Below, piece by piece: positions 63,610 through 64,000 of a stretch of DNA of 64,000 nt (its first letter is position 1; each line of letters begins with the position of its first letter). Where the stretch lies: contig NZ_QKLF01000002.1 of the NCBI RefSeq assembly GCF_003224335.1, positions 248,001-312,000 of the forward strand. The letters are read 5' to 3'. Origin of the DNA: Curtobacterium sp. MCJR17_055 (GTDB lineage Bacteria; Actinomycetota; Actinomycetes; Actinomycetales; Microbacteriaceae). Made by a program: the position numbers and the translations under genes. Under the pieces are notes generated by a model. That model was not told where the DNA came from, searched no databases, and saw nothing but the letters and a program-made list of their open reading frames with translations.

Positions 63610-64000
63610 ATGACTCCCCCTGACGCAGACCACTCCAGCAGCACGCCCGTCGTGCACCTGACCCGCCGTGCTGCCCTCGCCGCCGAACGGGCCGCGCGGG
63701 CCCGTCAGACCGAGCAGGTCGGGAACACCGTGCCGGCCGAGCAAGCGGTGTGGGACGAGCAGGCGGCGGGCGCTGCGCAGAGCGGCCGGACCGAGCAGAC
63801 CGGCCGGACCGAGCCGAGCGGCCGGACCGAGCGGCCGCACGTCGCCGCTCCCGCATCGGAGCGCCACGCCGACACCCGCATCCGCCGGGTTCCGCGTCGG
63901 CAGGTCGCACTCGCGCCGCGTCGGACAGCCGCGGTCGCCGCCCCGACCCCCCGGAGCCCCCGTCGCGCCGCCCGGGCGAGCAGCCTCACGGTGACGAGCG
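63610..64000 (+). CDS. Low-complexity protein, N-terminal 130 residues (truncated by window edge)
   Basis: The frame is open from the ATG at 63610 to the edge. It encodes a cytoplasmic-type, Arg/Ala/Thr-rich disordered segment: LTRRAALAAERAARARQTEQ, then three (S/T)GRTE(Q/P/R) hexapeptides, then an Arg-rich region (RIRRVPRRQVALAPRRTAAVAA). Such long basic N-termini often precede the single helix of exported cell-wall enzymes in this group, but no membrane segment or domain is reached before the edge, so no function is assigned. Confidence 0.6.
   Translation, partial: MTPPDADHSSSTPVVHLTRRAALAAERAARARQTEQVGNTVPAEQAVWDEQAAGAAQSGRTEQTGRTEPSGRTERPHVAAPASERHADTRIRRVPRRQVALAPRRTAAVAAPTPRSPRRAARASSLTVTS
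63781..63834 (+). repeat. 18-bp coding tandem repeat, three copies
   Basis: Units at 63781, 63799 and 63817 encode SGRTEQ, TGRTEP and SGRTER. The centre GGCCGGACCGAG is identical in all three, indicating recent duplication in a disordered region. Confidence 0.8.

Overview
The window is about 71-72 % G+C (estimated by eye), densely coded, and rich in one-to-four-base ATGA/GTGA overlaps. Many genes begin six to eight bases after a TAnnnT-like hexamer with no Shine-Dalgarno sequence, which indicates leaderless mRNAs. Together with the gene content (monomeric NADP isocitrate dehydrogenase, kdpFABC-DE, OpuC-type osmoprotectant transporter, PspC, RlmA-like methyltransferase, maltokinase-cap protein) this points to an actinobacterium of the family Microbacteriaceae, most like Curtobacterium. 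The family and genus are inferences from style and content, not from a search. No rRNA, tRNA, IS element, prophage or CRISPR array was found, and no gene-free stretch exceeds 300 bases. The window reads as chromosomal backbone with accessory metabolic islands.

Layout. 1-2.0 kb: beta-phosphoglucomutase and a GH65 disaccharide phosphorylase that runs off the left edge. 2.0-7.6 kb: APC permease, membrane-anchored alpha/beta hydrolase, a PepSY lipoprotein with its histidine kinase/response regulator pair, and a SHOCT protein. 7.7-10.1 kb: ribulose-monophosphate pair hxlB-hxlA, divergent from a regulator that fuses a kinase-type ATPase domain to a LuxR helix-turn-helix. 10.1-11.2 kb: a two-gene nucleotidyltransferase (AbiEii-like) module whose second gene is broken by an extra copy of an 8-bp repeat. 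11.1-19.0 kb: the complete kdp potassium system, with an extra 27-residue membrane microprotein ahead of kdpF. 19.1-28.1 kb: WYL regulator with VOC protein, RlmA-like methyltransferase, maltokinase-cap protein, aldo/keto reductase, two tiny acidic paralogues, a Ser/Thr kinase, a PAP2 phosphatase and an actinobacterial Pol I-like polymerase.

28.1-39.6 kb is the main accessory island: two divergent operons around a DeoR regulator. The left operon encodes a Gfo/Idh/MocA enzyme, a sugar-binding lipoprotein, two permeases, a GNAT-like acyltransferase and a 64-residue acidic protein. The right operon encodes a SIS-domain isomerase/deaminase, a ROK kinase, a NagA-type deacetylase, a PfkB kinase and a class II aldolase. 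Together they would take up an N-acetylated amino sugar, phosphorylate, deacetylate and deaminate/isomerise it, phosphorylate the ketose phosphate and split the bisphosphate. This is best read as an N-acetylgalactosamine (aga-type) route in which an ABC importer and a kinase replace the PTS. No ABC ATPase is encoded here, so a shared MsmK-like ATPase elsewhere is implied.

39.6-64 kb: secreted S53 (sedolisin) protease with lectin repeats, L-serine dehydratase, PspC, alcohol dehydrogenase, shikimate-dehydrogenase-like protein, FAD oxidoreductase with an SRPBCC protein, OpuC-type osmoprotectant ABC operon, APH-type kinase, a Gfo/Idh/MocA-ThuA-GAF/PP2C operon divergent from a secreted DUF4832 protein, DUF3817 membrane protein, isocitrate dehydrogenase, and a truncated repeat-bearing protein at the right edge. 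Several gene ends share strongly related palindromic terminators, and one 10-mer (GGGCCTCCCG) is far more frequent than composition predicts.
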